DNA of 64,000 bases from Pseudonocardia hydrocarbonoxydans (GTDB lineage Bacteria > Actinomycetota > Actinomycetes > Mycobacteriales > Pseudonocardiaceae), in assembly GCF_006539565.1 (NCBI RefSeq), contig NZ_BJNG01000003.1:1-64000 (forward strand), written 5' to 3'. Numbering within the stretch: the first letter of the stretch is position 1; every line of letters starts with the position of its first letter. The position numbers and the translations under genes are program-made. Below, in pieces: positions 33,133 through 41,915 of this stretch. The notes under the pieces are model-generated. The model was given only the letters and a program-made list of their open reading frames with translations, did no database searches and was not told the DNA's origin.

Positions 33133-34026
33133 GTGATGGAGCTGACCGCGCTCGGGCTGCTGCTCCTGGGCGTCGTCCTGGCCGAGCCGGCCAGCCGGAC
33201 GCTGGCCCGTGCGCGCTGGCCCGCGCGCGACCCGGTCGGGGCGCTGCTGGTGTGGCAGGCGGTCGGCCTGGCCGGCGGGCTGTCGCTGCTCGGCGCCGGG
33301 GTCGTGTACGGGCTGGCGCCGCTGGGCCCGACGCTGCCCGCCGCGCTGGCCGCCGTCGACGCCTCGGCGCCCGGCCGGCTCGGCGTCACCCACGTCGTGG
33401 CGCTGTCGCTGGCGCTGCTGCTCGCCCTGCGCCTGATCGGGGTGCTCGTCGCGGTCACGGTGCGCACCCAGCGGGCGCGGCGCCGGCACCGCGACCTGCT
33501 CGACGTCCTCGGCACGCCGTGGCCCGCCGCCCCCGGCGCCCGGGTGCTCGACCACCCGGTCCCGGTGGCCTACTGCCTGCCGGGGCTGCGGTCGCGGCTG
33601 GTGCTCTCGGCCGGCGTCCTCGACGCCCTCGAGCCGGCCGGGGTCCGCGCCGTGCTCGCCCACGAGCGCGCCCACCTGCGTGAGCGTCACGACCTCGTGG
33701 TGCTGCCGTTCGTCGCGTGGGGGGCGACGGCGCCGTTCGTGCAGGGCATGGTGTGCGCGCAGGTGGCGGTCGCCGCGCTGATCGAGATGCGGGCCGACGA
33801 CGTCGCGGCATCCGGGGCGTGTTCCGGGGAGCTGGTGGGGGCGTTGCGCACGATGGGCGGCGCGGCCCCGGCGGCGGCGCTCAGCTCGTTCACCACGGCG
33901 CTGGACCGCAGGCTCGACCGCATCACCGACCCCCCGCCCCCGCTGCGGCGCCCGGTGCGGGTGCTGGTGCGCCTGGGCGCGCTCGCCCTGGTGGCGGTGC
34001 CGACGGCGCTGCTGCTGCTCAGCTGA
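33133..34026 (+). CDS. M56 (BlaR1/MecR1-like) membrane metallopeptidase
   Basis: A 297-residue integral membrane protein with hydrophobic segments at both ends and the zinc-peptidase motif HERAH (HExxH) in VLAHERAHLRERHDLV, followed by the downstream glutamate in ALIEMRADDVAA. It lacks the large extracellular penicillin-binding sensor domain of BlaR1, so how it senses a signal is open. Partner of the BlaI-type repressor. The start is GTG at 33133 (GACAAT ends six bases upstream) or ATG at 33136. Confidence 0.9.
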   Translation: MMELTALGLLLLGVVLAEPASRTLARARWPARDPVGALLVWQAVGLAGGLSLLGAGVVYGLAPLGPTLPAALAAVDASAPGRLGVTHVVALSLALLLALRLIGVLVAVTVRTQRARRRHRDLLDVLGTPWPAAPGARVLDHPVPVAYCLPGLRSRLVLSAGVLDALEPAGVRAVLAHERAHLRERHDLVVLPFVAWGATAPFVQGMVCAQVAVAALIEMRADDVAASGACSGELVGALRTMGGAAPAAALSSFTTALDRRLDRITDPPPPLRRPVRVLVRLGALALVAVPTALLLLS

Positions 34027-34029
34027 GCG

Positions 34030-35091
34030 TCACCGCAGCGGCGCGGCCGCCACGCGCAGGGCGGTGAGCATCTCCGACCACGACCCGAGCAGCGTGGTCT
34101 CGTGGTACGGCACGCCGATCTCGGCGCAGAACTGCCGGACGACGACCCGGGCGCGGCGCTGGCGCGGCGTGGGCATCGACGGGAACAGGTGGTGCTCGAT
34201 CTGGTGGTTCAGCCCGCCCATCGCGATGTGGAGCAGCCCGTCGGTGAACCGGCCCCCGCGGACGTTGCGCGAGGTCAGGACCTGCTTGCGCAGGAAGTCC
34301 ATCCGCTCGGCCGGCATCAGCATGCCCTTGTGGTTCGGGGCGAAGATCGAGCCGAGGTAGACCCCGAACAGGCACTGGTGCACGGCGAGGAAGGCGACGG
34401 CGAGCCCGGGCGGCAGGACCACGAACAGCGCGGTGAGGTAGCCGCCGACGTGCCCGGCGATCAGGGCCAGCTCGGTGCGGCGCCACGGCATGCGGCCGCG
34501 GAGGAGGCCGTGGACGCTCGCCCGGCGCAGGTCGAGCCCGGCCAGGGTGATCGACGGCAGGAACAGCGCGTCCTGGTGGCGGACCAGGAGGCGGGCGATC
34601 CCCCGGCTGTCCCGGGCGTGCTCGGGGGTGAACACGATCGTGCCCGGTGCCACGTCGGGGTCGCGGCCGACGAGGTTGGGGTCGGCGTGGTGGCGGGTGT
34701 GCTTGCGCATCCACCAGCCGTAGGACATGCCGATGCCCAGGTTGCCGATCAGCCGCCCGGTGAGCTCGGCGGCGCGCCGGGTGCGGAACACCTGGCGGTG
34801 GGCCACGTCGTGGGCGAGCAGCGCCACCTGCCCGTAGACGACCGCGGCCACGGCCGCGACGAGCAGCTGCCACCAGGAGTCGCCGAGCACCACGAACGCC
34901 GCGACCGTCGCGGCGGCGACCGCGCCCAGCGTCACGGAGCGGCCCACGTAGTGGGCGGGCGCCGGGTCGAGCAGCCCGGCGGCGCCGATCCGGTGCGCGA
35001 GCCGGGCGAAGTCGCTCCCGGTGCGGGTCCCGACGGCGGTCGCCGCCTCGCGGCCCGGGAACGGCACCGGGCTCCGGCCGTCTGCACTCAT
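34030..35091 (-). CDS. Acyl-lipid/fatty acid desaturase
   Basis: A 353-residue membrane di-iron desaturase. The three His boxes are HDVAH (LLAHDVAHRQVF), HTRHH (WWMRKHTRHHADPN), and HQIEHH (LNHQIEHHLFPSMP). Four membrane segments lie between. Similar to DesA3-type acyl-CoA or lipid desaturases of mycobacteria; regiochemistry is not predictable. GGGGAG precedes the ATG at 35091. Electron donors are not nearby. Confidence 0.92.
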   Translation of the reverse strand: MSADGRSPVPFPGREAATAVGTRTGSDFARLAHRIGAAGLLDPAPAHYVGRSVTLGAVAAATVAAFVVLGDSWWQLLVAAVAAVVYGQVALLAHDVAHRQVFRTRRAAELTGRLIGNLGIGMSYGWWMRKHTRHHADPNLVGRDPDVAPGTIVFTPEHARDSRGIARLLVRHQDALFLPSITLAGLDLRRASVHGLLRGRMPWRRTELALIAGHVGGYLTALFVVLPPGLAVAFLAVHQCLFGVYLGSIFAPNHKGMLMPAERMDFLRKQVLTSRNVRGGRFTDGLLHIAMGGLNHQIEHHLFPSMPTPRQRRARVVVRQFCAEIGVPYHETTLLGSWSEMLTALRVAAAPLR

Positions 35092-35169
35092 GTGTCTCCC
35101 CGTCCCTCGTGCGGAATTCCACACCGCGGCACGACGGGAATCTCGGTCGCTCGGACGGCGAGGTCCAGG

Positions 35170-36492
35170 TTAGCCCGGAACGACCGGTTCCACCCGGTCC
35201 GGGCCGCCCGCGAGCAGCGCGAGTATGCCCAGCACGGGCAGCGCGCCGAGCAGGCAGAAGGCCGCGGGCACGCCGATGACGCTGCCCAGGCCACCGACCA
35301 GGGCCGCCCCGACGCCCGCGCCGGTCAGGAACACCAGCGTGGCGATCCCGAGCGCCACCCCCCGCTGGGCGCCGGGCACCGCCGCGCCGACCGAGGAGAT
35401 CATCGCCGGCTGGCCGACGCCGAACGCGACCGTGACGAGCACGACGGCCAGCGCGAGCAGCCACGGTGACGCCAGCACCCCGCCCAGGGCCGCGACCAGC
35501 AGCGCGACCACGGCCGTCGGGCAGGCCAGGGCGATCGTCCGGCGGCCGCCGAGGCGGGCGAGCAGGCGGCGCGCGATCGGTGGCGAGAAGAACCCGACGA
35601 CCGCCGCGGGCACCAGCAGCGTGCCCGTGGCCAGCGGGGTCCACCCCCAGGACGCGGCGGCCAGCGGCACGCCGAGCAGCAGGGCGAACCAGCTGGCGGG
35701 CACCGCGGCGGCGGCGAACGCGCTGCGCAGCACCGTCACGTTGGTGACGATCGAGCGGGGCAGGAAGCCGTCCGGGCGGCGGCGCACCCACCAGGCGACG
35801 GCGGGCACCCCGGTCACGAGCAGGACCGCACCGATCGACCCGGTGACGACACCGGCCGACGGCGACTGGATGAGCAGGACCAGCCCGGACGCGGCCAGCG
35901 CCACCAGCAGCGCACCGACCTTGTCGACGGGCTCGCCGCTGCCGCCCGCGGGGGCGCCGCGCCACAGTGCGGGGATCGCCAGCAACCCGGCGACCGGCAG
36001 TGCGACCGACCAGCGCCACCCGCCCAGTGCCACCAGCGCGCCGCCGAGCAGCGGGCCCAGCGCGCTGAGCGTCCCCGCGACCCCGGCCACCCGCCCGAGC
36101 GCCGCCCCCCGGGTCTCCCCGCTCCAGCGGGCGCTGATCAGCGCCGTCCCCAGCACCGCGACCGACGCGGCCCCGGCGCCCTGCAGGACCCGCGCCACCA
36201 TCAGGACCGGGAAGTTCGGGGCGAGCGCCGCCCCGACCGCGCCGGCGCCCATCATCGCCACGCCGACGGTGAGCGGCAGCCGGATGCCGGCCATGTCGGC
36301 GAGGCGGCCGTGCAGCGGGGTCGCCACGGCCAGTGCGACGGTGTAGCCGCTGACGATCCAGGCCGCGGTGGCGGCGGTGATCCCCAGCTGCCCGGCGAGC
36401 TGCGGCAGCGCCACCGTCACCGCGGACGTCGAGGTGCCGGCGAGCCCGAACAGCAGGCCGAGCAGGACGGCGGTACGCCCGGGCGAATGCAT
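35170..36492 (-). CDS. MFS transporter
   Basis: A 440-residue exporter-type MFS protein, with VTVALPQLAGQLGITAATAAWIVSGY in the first helices, HGRLADMAGIRLPL as the loop motif, and about twelve membrane segments. It resembles 12-TM drug or sugar efflux carriers. The substrate is unknown. No clear -10 or ribosome site is seen at the ATG. Confidence 0.85.
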   Translation of the reverse strand: MHSPGRTAVLLGLLFGLAGTSTSAVTVALPQLAGQLGITAATAAWIVSGYTVALAVATPLHGRLADMAGIRLPLTVGVAMMGAGAVGAALAPNFPVLMVARVLQGAGAASVAVLGTALISARWSGETRGAALGRVAGVAGTLSALGPLLGGALVALGGWRWSVALPVAGLLAIPALWRGAPAGGSGEPVDKVGALLVALAASGLVLLIQSPSAGVVTGSIGAVLLVTGVPAVAWWVRRRPDGFLPRSIVTNVTVLRSAFAAAAVPASWFALLLGVPLAAASWGWTPLATGTLLVPAAVVGFFSPPIARRLLARLGGRRTIALACPTAVVALLVAALGGVLASPWLLALAVVLVTVAFGVGQPAMISSVGAAVPGAQRGVALGIATLVFLTGAGVGAALVGGLGSVIGVPAAFCLLGALPVLGILALLAGGPDRVEPVVPG

Positions 36493-36579
36493 GTCCTATG
36501 CCAACGATCGGGCGGCGGCGGAACATTCCCGGCCCGGGGCCCGTCCGTCGGTCCGCAGGCCGAGCCGGGCCCGCGGGCG

Positions 36580-36591
36580 TAGCGTGGAGAG
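36580..36591 (+). promoter_or_regulatory. Promoter of the ChlI-like AAA gene
   Basis: TAGCGT (36580-36585) ends six bases before the GTG. The sequence CGTAGCGTGGAGAGGTG differs at one base from that upstream of the VWA gene at 42816. Confidence 0.7.
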
Positions 36592-37977
36592 GTGCCCCAT
36601 GATCTCCCCCGCACCCTCGGCGCCCTGCGCGCCTCCGGTCACGAGCTGCGCGGCGTCAAGGACGAGATCCGCGCCAACCTCCTCGACGCCCTGCGCGCGG
36701 GCCGCGACCCGTGGCCCGGCATCGTCGGATTCGAGTCCACCGTGCTCCCGCAGCTGGAGCGGGCGCTGATCGCCGGGCACGACGTCGTGCTGCTCGGCGA
36801 GCGCGGGCAGGGCAAGACCCGCCTGCTGCGCTCGATCACGAACCTGCTCGACGAGTGGACGCCCGTCATCGCCGGCTCCGAGCTGGGCGAGCACCCCTAC
36901 GACCCGATCACGCCCGCCTCCCGGCGCCGCGCAGACGAGCTCGGCGACGACCTGCCCGTCGACTGGCGCCACCGCGACGACCGCTACACCGAGAAGCTGG
37001 CCACGCCCGACACCGCGGTGGCCGACCTGATCGGCGACATCGACCCGGTCAAGGTGTCGGAGGGCCGCTCGCTGGGCGACCCGGAGACGATCCACTACGG
37101 GCTGGTCCCGCGGGCGCACCGCGGGATCGTCACGATCAACGAGCTGCCCGACCTGGCCGAGCGCATCCAGGTGTCGCTGCTCAACGTGATGGAGGAGCGC
37201 GACATCCAGGTGCGCGGCTACACGCTGCGCCTGCCGCTGGACATCCTGCTCGTGGCCAGTGCCAACCCCGAGGACTACACCAACCGCGGGCGGATCATCA
37301 CCCCGCTCAAGGACCGGTTCGGCGCGGAGGTGCGCACGCACTACCCCCTCGAGCTCACCGACGAGATCACGCTGGTGGAGCAGGAGGCGCACCTGGTCGC
37401 CGACGTGCCGCGGCACCTGCTGGAGATCATCGCCCGGTTCACCAGGGCGCTGCGCGAGTCGAGCGCGGTCGACCAGGGATCAGGGGTGTCGGCGCGGTTC
37501 TCGGTGGCCGCCGCGGAGACCGTCGCGGCCGCCGCGCTGCGTCGCGCCGCGATCACCGGCGAGTCGCCCGCCGTCGCCCGGCCCGTCGACCTGGAGTCGG
37601 TGCCCACCGTGCTGCGCGGGAAGCTGGAGTTCGCCTCCGGCGAGGAGGGCCGCGAGATCGAGCACATGGAGCACCTGCTGCGCCGGGCCACCGCCGACAC
37701 GGCCCGGGCCCGGTTGCGCGGCATCGACCTCAACCCGCTGGCCGAGGCCGTCGCCGCCGCGCCGGTGCGCACGGGGGAGCGGGTGTCGGCCGCCGAGGTC
37801 GTCGCCGCGCTGCCCCCGGTGGACGCGCTCACCGAGATCGCCAAGCGCCTCGACGCGGGTGGCACCGAGGACCCCGGCCGGATGGCCAGCGCCGCGGAGC
37901 TGGCGTGCGAGCTGCTGTTCCTCACCCGCCGCCTGGCCAAGGACACCGCCGACGACGACACCGTCAGCTACGGCTGA
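36592..37977 (+). CDS. Magnesium chelatase ChlI-like AAA+ ATPase
   Basis: A 461-residue AAA+ protein of the ChlI/MoxR clade. Walker A is LLGERGQGKTRLLRS (about residue 70), Walker B region is GIVTINELPDLAERIQVSLLNVMEER, sensor 1 is LVASANPEDYTNRG. Homologues in actinobacteria sit beside a VWA protein and are thought to remodel or insert metal into a client. Here that VWA gene is 4.8 kb away but has a near-identical promoter. It is not part of a chlorophyll pathway. TAGCGT ends six bases before the GTG. Confidence 0.92.
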   Translation: MPHDLPRTLGALRASGHELRGVKDEIRANLLDALRAGRDPWPGIVGFESTVLPQLERALIAGHDVVLLGERGQGKTRLLRSITNLLDEWTPVIAGSELGEHPYDPITPASRRRADELGDDLPVDWRHRDDRYTEKLATPDTAVADLIGDIDPVKVSEGRSLGDPETIHYGLVPRAHRGIVTINELPDLAERIQVSLLNVMEERDIQVRGYTLRLPLDILLVASANPEDYTNRGRIITPLKDRFGAEVRTHYPLELTDEITLVEQEAHLVADVPRHLLEIIARFTRALRESSAVDQGSGVSARFSVAAAETVAAAALRRAAITGESPAVARPVDLESVPTVLRGKLEFASGEEGREIEHMEHLLRRATADTARARLRGIDLNPLAEAVAAAPVRTGERVSAAEVVAALPPVDALTEIAKRLDAGGTEDPGRMASAAELACELLFLTRRLAKDTADDDTVSYG

Positions 37978-38004
37978 CGAGATCGCCGACGGCGCCGCGC
38001 GAGG

Positions 38005-38673
38005 TCAGTCCGTCACCTCGATGCCCAGCACCCCGAGCAGCGCGGCCCCGAGCGGGACGAGCTGCTCGGGGCTGATCCGGGTACCGGCCAGCGACATCGC
38101 GCCGCGCACGTCGTCGAGCCGGGAGCCGTGCAGCCGGGTACCGGCCATGCGGGCCTCCTGGAACGACGCCTCGCGCAGGTCGCAGCCGAGGAACGCACAG
38201 CCCGAGGCGGTGAAGGAGTAGAGGTCGGCCGCGTGCAGCGAGGTGTTCTCGACCAGCAGGAACGTGCCCGTCGCCATCCGGAAGCCGGTGAGGTCGGCGC
38301 TGCTGTCGGTGATCCGCACGTCGTCCAGGCGCGCCCCGGCGAAGGACGCCCCGGTGAGCCGGCAGTCGGTGAAGGCGACCCGGCGCAGCACCGCGTCGTC
38401 GAGGACGGCCCCGGACAGGTCGCAGTGCTCGAAGCGGGTGTCGCGGGCCCGGAACCCGGTGAGCACCCGCCCGCTCAGATCGGCCCCGGTCCAGCGGCAC
38501 TCGCGCAGGTCCAGGTCGGCGACGTGCGGTGGTACCTCGACCCCGGCGCCGGCGTCGAGCCCGTCCCACACGGCCCCGTCCTCGGCGAGCTCGGGCGCGG
38601 GATCCCAGCGCGACGGCGTGTCGGGCGGGTCCGGGAGCAGCTTGGTGGGTCGTGTGCGCCGGGCCCGAGCCAT
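38005..38673 (-). CDS. Pentapeptide-repeat protein
   Basis: A 222-residue protein. After a basic N-terminus, about residues 60-200 form pentapeptide repeats of the A(D/N)Lxx type (DLRECRWTGADLSGRVLTG; CDLSGAVLDDAVLRRVAF; CDLREASFQEARMAG), predicted to fold as a right-handed quadrilateral helix. Some members mimic DNA and protect gyrase (MfpA), but no specific evidence for that exists here. TAGGGT ends seven bases before the ATG. Confidence 0.9.
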   Translation of the reverse strand: MARARRTRPTKLLPDPPDTPSRWDPAPELAEDGAVWDGLDAGAGVEVPPHVADLDLRECRWTGADLSGRVLTGFRARDTRFEHCDLSGAVLDDAVLRRVAFTDCRLTGASFAGARLDDVRITDSSADLTGFRMATGTFLLVENTSLHAADLYSFTASGCAFLGCDLREASFQEARMAGTRLHGSRLDDVRGAMSLAGTRISPEQLVPLGAALLGVLGIEVTD

Positions 38674-38709
38674 GCGCCGGACCCTACCCACCGCACGGAA
38701 CGCCCCCAG

Positions 38710-38770
38710 GAGTCGCAGTGGGGTGGCTCCACTGCAACCCGGTTGGAGTGGAGCCACCCCACTGCGACTC
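38710..38770. repeat. 61-bp near-perfect palindrome
   Basis: Arms of 24 bp (38710-38733 with 38747-38770) pair perfectly; the centre adds a further CAACC/GGTTG stem after one G-G mismatch, leaving a one-base loop. It lies between the 3' end of the ABC exporter gene and the pentapeptide gene promoter. It could be a strong terminator for the exporter operon or a copy of a genomic palindromic repeat. No second copy is seen in this window. Confidence 0.85.
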
Positions 38771-38792
38771 ACGGGGTGGCGGGTGGGCGGCG

Positions 38793-40583
38793 TCAGCCGG
38801 CGGCCTTCAGGCGGGGGCGCGGCGACGGCCGGGTCGCGGTCGCCTGGTAGCTCAGCAGCAGGTTCATGTCGCGGAACACCCCGGGCCGGGCGGCCAGCTC
38901 GGCGTGCGTCCCGGCGTCGACGACCCGGCCCCGGTCGATGACGTAGATGCGGTCGGCCCTGCGCAGCGTGGACAGCCGGTGCGCCACCACGATCACCGTG
39001 CGGCCCGCGGTGAGCCGCTCCAGGCCCTTCATCACCAGCGCCTCGCTGACGGCGTCGAGCCCGGAGGTCGGCTCGTCGAGGATGACGACCGGGGTGTCGC
39101 GGACCAGCGCCCGCGCGATCGCGATGCGCTGGCGCTGCCCGCCCGACAGCGAGCCGCCGCGCTCGTGCACCTCGGTGTCGTAGCCGTCGGGCAGCCGGTC
39201 GACGAACTCGTCGACGTAGGCCGCCTTCGCCGCCTCGACCAGCTGCTCGCGGGTGGCGTGGGGGGCACCGAAGGCGATGTTGTCCAGGATGGTGCCCGAC
39301 ATCAGCACCGCGTCCTGCGGCACGAGCGACACCTGGTCGCGGACGGAGTCCAGCGTCAGGTCCCGCACGTCGTGCCCGTCGAGGGTCACCGTGCCGGACT
39401 GCACGTCGTACAGGCGCGGGATCAGGCCGCCCACCGTCGACTTCCCGGCGCCGGTCGGCCCGGCGAGCGCGATCAGCTGCCCGGGCTGCGCGGTGAGGGT
39501 GACGTCGTGCAGGACCGGGCGGTCCGGGTCGTAGCCGAAGGTGACCCCGCGCAGGGCGACGTGGCCGCGCAGGTGGTGCAGCGGGCGGGCGTGCGGGGCG
39601 TCGCGCACGGCGGCCTCGACGGCGAGCACCTCCAGCACCCGGTCGGCGCCCGCCTGCCCTTTGCTGATCGTCGTCTGCAGCTTCGCGAGCTGCTTCACCG
39701 GCTGGTAGAGCTTCTCGTTGTAGGCCAGGAAGACCAGCAGCAGGCCCAGCTCCATCGACCCGTCGAGCACCCGCAGCGTGCCGACGAGCAGCACCACCGC
39801 CCGTCCGGTGTGCACGATGACGTCGACGGCGGCGGGCAGCCGCGCCGCGAAGTCGACGCGCTGCAGCCCGGCGGCGAGCCGCGCGTCGGAGAAGGACCGG
39901 AAGCGGCGCTCCGAGCGGCCCTCGCCGGAGTGGGACTTGACCAGCCGGATCGCCGAGAGCACCTCGGAGGCGTGCGAGGCGACGCGGCCCTCCTCCCTGC
40001 GCGCGGTGGCCGCCCAGCTCTTGATGATCCTCCGGTAGCGCACCAGCACCAGGTAGAGCGGCGGCACGACCAGCACCGAGAGCAGCGCGAAGAACGGGTC
40101 GATGAGCACCGAGATGACCAGGATGCCGACCAGCAGCGTCGCGTTGGGCAGCAGCACCGACAGCACCGCGACCAGCAGGCTCTGGATCGTGTTGACGTCG
40201 TTGGTGAGCCGGTTGCCCAGGTCGCCGACCCGCTGGGTCTGGTGGTAGTCCAGCGACAGCCGCTGCAGGTGCGCGAAGGTCGCCGTGCGCAGGTCGGCCA
40301 GCATCCGCTCCCCGACGCCCGCGAGCGCGCGCTCGGCGAGGTAGGTGGTCAGGGCGCCGAGGGCGGCGAGCCCGCACATCGCGGCGATGCACGCCCCCAG
40401 CAGGACGCCGCCGGACAGCGGCCCGAACGGCCGGTCCTGCAGCAGGTGGTCGACGACGATCTTGAGCGGCCACGGCAGGGCGAGGGCCAGTCCGGCGCCG
40501 GCGAGGACGAGCAGCCCGCCGACGGTGAGCTCGCGGCGGTGGGGGGCCAGGGTGGCGCGGAAGCGCCAGAGCACGGAGAACAT
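38793..40583 (-). CDS. ABC exporter (fused membrane and ATPase domains)
   Basis: A 596-residue half-transporter. Six membrane helices (about residues 15-310) precede the nucleotide-binding domain: Walker A LAGPTGAGKSTVGG, signature GGSLSGGQRQRIAIARAL, Walker B VVILDEPTSGLD, H-loop VVAHRLSTL. It should act as a homodimer or pair with an unknown partner. Its ATG lies one base after the CHAD-NUDIX gene's stop, so the two are coupled. Substrate unknown. Confidence 0.93.
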   Translation of the reverse strand: MFSVLWRFRATLAPHRRELTVGGLLVLAGAGLALALPWPLKIVVDHLLQDRPFGPLSGGVLLGACIAAMCGLAALGALTTYLAERALAGVGERMLADLRTATFAHLQRLSLDYHQTQRVGDLGNRLTNDVNTIQSLLVAVLSVLLPNATLLVGILVISVLIDPFFALLSVLVVPPLYLVLVRYRRIIKSWAATARREEGRVASHASEVLSAIRLVKSHSGEGRSERRFRSFSDARLAAGLQRVDFAARLPAAVDVIVHTGRAVVLLVGTLRVLDGSMELGLLLVFLAYNEKLYQPVKQLAKLQTTISKGQAGADRVLEVLAVEAAVRDAPHARPLHHLRGHVALRGVTFGYDPDRPVLHDVTLTAQPGQLIALAGPTGAGKSTVGGLIPRLYDVQSGTVTLDGHDVRDLTLDSVRDQVSLVPQDAVLMSGTILDNIAFGAPHATREQLVEAAKAAYVDEFVDRLPDGYDTEVHERGGSLSGGQRQRIAIARALVRDTPVVILDEPTSGLDAVSEALVMKGLERLTAGRTVIVVAHRLSTLRRADRIYVIDRGRVVDAGTHAELAARPGVFRDMNLLLSYQATATRPSPRPRLKAAG

Positions 40584-40584
40584 C

Positions 40585-41838
40585 TCAGGCCGCCCGCCCC
40601 GCTCCGTGCTCGCGGGCGAAGGCCGCCACGACGGCCCGGTCGCGCCCGCGGGTGAGCAGGGCGGGCGCGTCGTCGAGCGGGACCCAGCGCACCTCGTCGA
40701 TCTCGGCGGGGTCGGGCGGCGCCGCGGTCCCGACCGGGGTCATGTGCCAGAACCGGACGTGCTTGGCCCGGTTGTTGCGGTCGCGGTAGCGCACCGAGTG
40801 GATCTCCGCGCCCATCCGGCAGCGCAGCCCGGTCTCCTCGCGCACCTCGCGCAGCGCGCACTCCTGCACGGTCTCCCCCGGGGCGGTGGCGCCCTTCGGG
40901 ATCGACCAGTCGCCGTGGCGCACCCGGTGCACGAGGAGGACCTCGGGCCCGGCCGGTCCGGGTCGCGCCACCAGCCCGCCCCCGGCCACCTTGGCCGGGC
41001 CGTCGTCGTCGGCGGGCAGCAGGTGGCCCAGCGCGGCCACCCCGGCCAGCGCCTTCTCGACCTGCCGGGTCACCCACACCCGCCGGGTGACGATCCGCGC
41101 CAGCTCCCGGCGGGTCGGGCAGGCGGGCAGCCGCTGCTTCAGCTCGTGGGCGGCGCAGACCCGCAGCGCCGCGGCCGCCGCCGTCCGCAGGGCGTCGGCG
41201 GCGGGCCAGAGCCCGATCACCGGGAACTCCAGCCGGGCCGCCACCTCGACGACGACGACCAGCTCGGCCGCCCGGCGGTGCAGCGACTCCAGGTCCTGCA
41301 CCGGGGTCTCCTTCACCAGCTTGCGCCACCGGCGGTGCAGCATCGGCGGCAGCAGGACCGCGGCCGGCAGCCCGGGGTCGCCGACGGGCGCGGCGGCCCG
41401 CAGCGGGGCCGGCTCGCGCCCGGAGGCGAGGAAGGCCAGCGCCGCGCCGGTCTCGGGGTCCAGCGCCGCCGGGACGGCCGCGACCAGCGCGGCCCGCTCG
41501 GCGGCCGTCGCGCGGAGGATCTCCCGGGCCGGGCCGTCGCCACCGCACTCCAGCAGCAGCCGGGACTCCCCGTCCAGCGCGGCGATCCGCGCGAGCACGC
41601 CCGTCATCTCGTCGAGGCCGCCGCGCAGCGCGACCGTCCACTCCTTGTCCAGGACCGGGCGCAGCGACCGCAGGTCCGTGCGCAGCGCCACCAGCGCGTC
41701 GAGCGCCGCCGCCACCTCCGCGGCGCCGTCCTCCCGGGTGAGCACCCGCAGCCAGCCGACGACGGTGGCCGCGTCCCCGGCCAGCCGGGTGCGGGCGACG
41801 GAACCGATGCTGGGGGTGAGGGGCGGCGCACTGTCCAT
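40585..41838 (-). CDS. CHAD-like domain fused to a NUDIX hydrolase
   Basis: A 417-residue two-domain protein. About residues 1-270 resemble a CHAD helical domain (ALVALRTDLRSLRPVLDKEW; LHRRWRKLVKET; SLHRRAAELVVVVEVAARL), but several of the histidines and basic residues that bind polyphosphate are missing. The C-terminal ~135 residues are a NUDIX hydrolase with box GETVQECALREVREETGL, close to the canonical G-x5-E-x7-REUxEExGU. ATG at 41838 is preferred (GACCCT ends seven bases upstream) over one at 41874. Operon with the ABC exporter. Confidence 0.8.
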   Translation of the reverse strand: MDSAPPLTPSIGSVARTRLAGDAATVVGWLRVLTREDGAAEVAAALDALVALRTDLRSLRPVLDKEWTVALRGGLDEMTGVLARIAALDGESRLLLECGGDGPAREILRATAAERAALVAAVPAALDPETGAALAFLASGREPAPLRAAAPVGDPGLPAAVLLPPMLHRRWRKLVKETPVQDLESLHRRAAELVVVVEVAARLEFPVIGLWPAADALRTAAAAALRVCAAHELKQRLPACPTRRELARIVTRRVWVTRQVEKALAGVAALGHLLPADDDGPAKVAGGGLVARPGPAGPEVLLVHRVRHGDWSIPKGATAPGETVQECALREVREETGLRCRMGAEIHSVRYRDRNNRAKHVRFWHMTPVGTAAPPDPAEIDEVRWVPLDDAPALLTRGRDRAVVAAFAREHGAGRAA

Positions 41839-41915
41839 GACGACGAGGGTCCGGACGGGGGATGGCGTGTGCATGAACGGCCGGTGAGCGGCCTCTCATC
41901 CGGCACGATGGCGGG

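Noticed and set aside
38475-38762. Short antisense frames across the 61-bp palindrome
   Set aside because: They encode similar peptides on both strands only because the DNA is palindromic.
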